Shown here: positions 63,897 to 64,000 of the stretch, piece by piece
How the letters are laid out: every line of letters begins with the position of its first letter
Position numbering within the stretch: the first letter of the stretch is position 1
From: Tritrichomonas musculus
Lineage: Eukaryota; Parabasalia; Tritrichomonadida; Tritrichomonadidae
Direction of reading: 5' to 3'
Length of the DNA: 64,000 nucleotides
Assembly: GCA_039105265.1 (NCBI GenBank)
Contig: JAPFFF010000039.1
Location: forward strand, 1,054,001-1,118,000
Notes under the pieces: model-generated
Databases searched by the model: none
What the model saw: only the letters and a program-made list of their open reading frames with translations
What the model was told of the DNA's origin: nothing
Program-made: the position numbers and the translations under genes

Positions 63897-64000
63897 TTAA
63901 AAATCTAAATCTTCAAAAATATTAATTTCATCAGCGAAAAATAAATCATCATAATCATTATTGCTATTAAAATCATAAAAAGAATCATCAACTCCAATTT
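63897..64000 (-). CDS. Acidic C-terminus of a gene running off the window
   Basis: On the reverse strand a frame enters from the window edge and reads IGVDDSFYDFNSNNDYDDLF then FADEINIFEDLDF and stops at 63897-63899. An Asp/Glu/Phe-rich tail like this is common in transcription factors such as Myb-type proteins of trichomonads, but the rest of the gene is not in view. Confidence 0.5.
   Translation of the reverse strand, partial: IGVDDSFYDFNSNNDYDDLFFADEINIFEDLDF

Overview
Organism. The window is very AT-rich (mostly long A/T runs) and eukaryotic, and its gene families point to a trichomonad (Parabasalia), most likely Tritrichomonas. The evidence is BspA-like leucine-rich repeat proteins joined to DUF3447/ankyrin modules, a pseudokinase followed by Sel1 repeats, a protein resembling the trichomonad initiator-binding domain (IBP39 type), a metacaspase-like protein, and several start codons that follow an initiator-like TCA-Y-T motif by only a few bases. 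Host genes appear intronless. No database search was possible, so species is an inference.

Layout. 0-10.7 kb: a ~350-bp repeat (251-600), then two tail-to-tail DUF3447/ankyrin plus BspA-LRR genes (5329-8061 forward, 10344-8459 reverse), both interrupted at the same protein position by ~180 bp of A/T-rich sequence. 10.7-18.2 kb: transposon debris, namely a 379-bp element carrying a GC-rich gene fragment, a 2.9-kb Tc1/mariner-like relic, and a 1.4-kb element built around a 23-bp minisatellite. This stretch closes with an inverted copy of the first repeat. 18.5-19.0 kb: a small IBD-like DNA-binding gene. 19.1-27.4 kb: nested transposons. An outer element (19141-27366, 8-bp target duplication) holds a complete-looking 6.5-kb Mutator-like element (19495-26020, 9-bp duplication) with an intact 780-aa transposase, and directly beside it an 803-bp element (26035-26837, 10-bp duplication). 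The ends of the Mutator-like element are five modules of GC-rich 120-bp tandem repeats.

27.5-43.2 kb is the host-gene block: metacaspase-like (reverse), FGE/sulfatase-modifying-factor-like, a ten-repeat ankyrin protein, a decayed HNH-endonuclease-like gene, a decayed pogo/Tigger-like transposase, a diverged 62-bp tandem repeat, a 980-aa vWA plus ubiquitin-conjugating (E2) fusion (reverse), and a pseudokinase-Sel1 gene whose three frame changes all fall in poly-A runs.

44.4-62.6 kb is a second transposon cluster. A 12.4-kb element (44457-56860) carries a near-perfect 3.2/4.0-kb inverted repeat with huge GAA/GAT/GAC arrays. A 5.7-kb Mutator-like element (56874-62591) carries a second intact transposase and holds two smaller elements. 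One of these (60932-62092) is an internally deleted, inverted copy of the 12.4-kb element. 62.8-64.0 kb: a hypothetical gene and the acidic C-terminus of a reverse-strand gene that runs off the window.

There is no sign of operons. The coherent story is repeated, datable transposon insertion into a trichomonad chromosome, with at least two transposase lineages and several non-autonomous families that share 8-10 bp target duplications.
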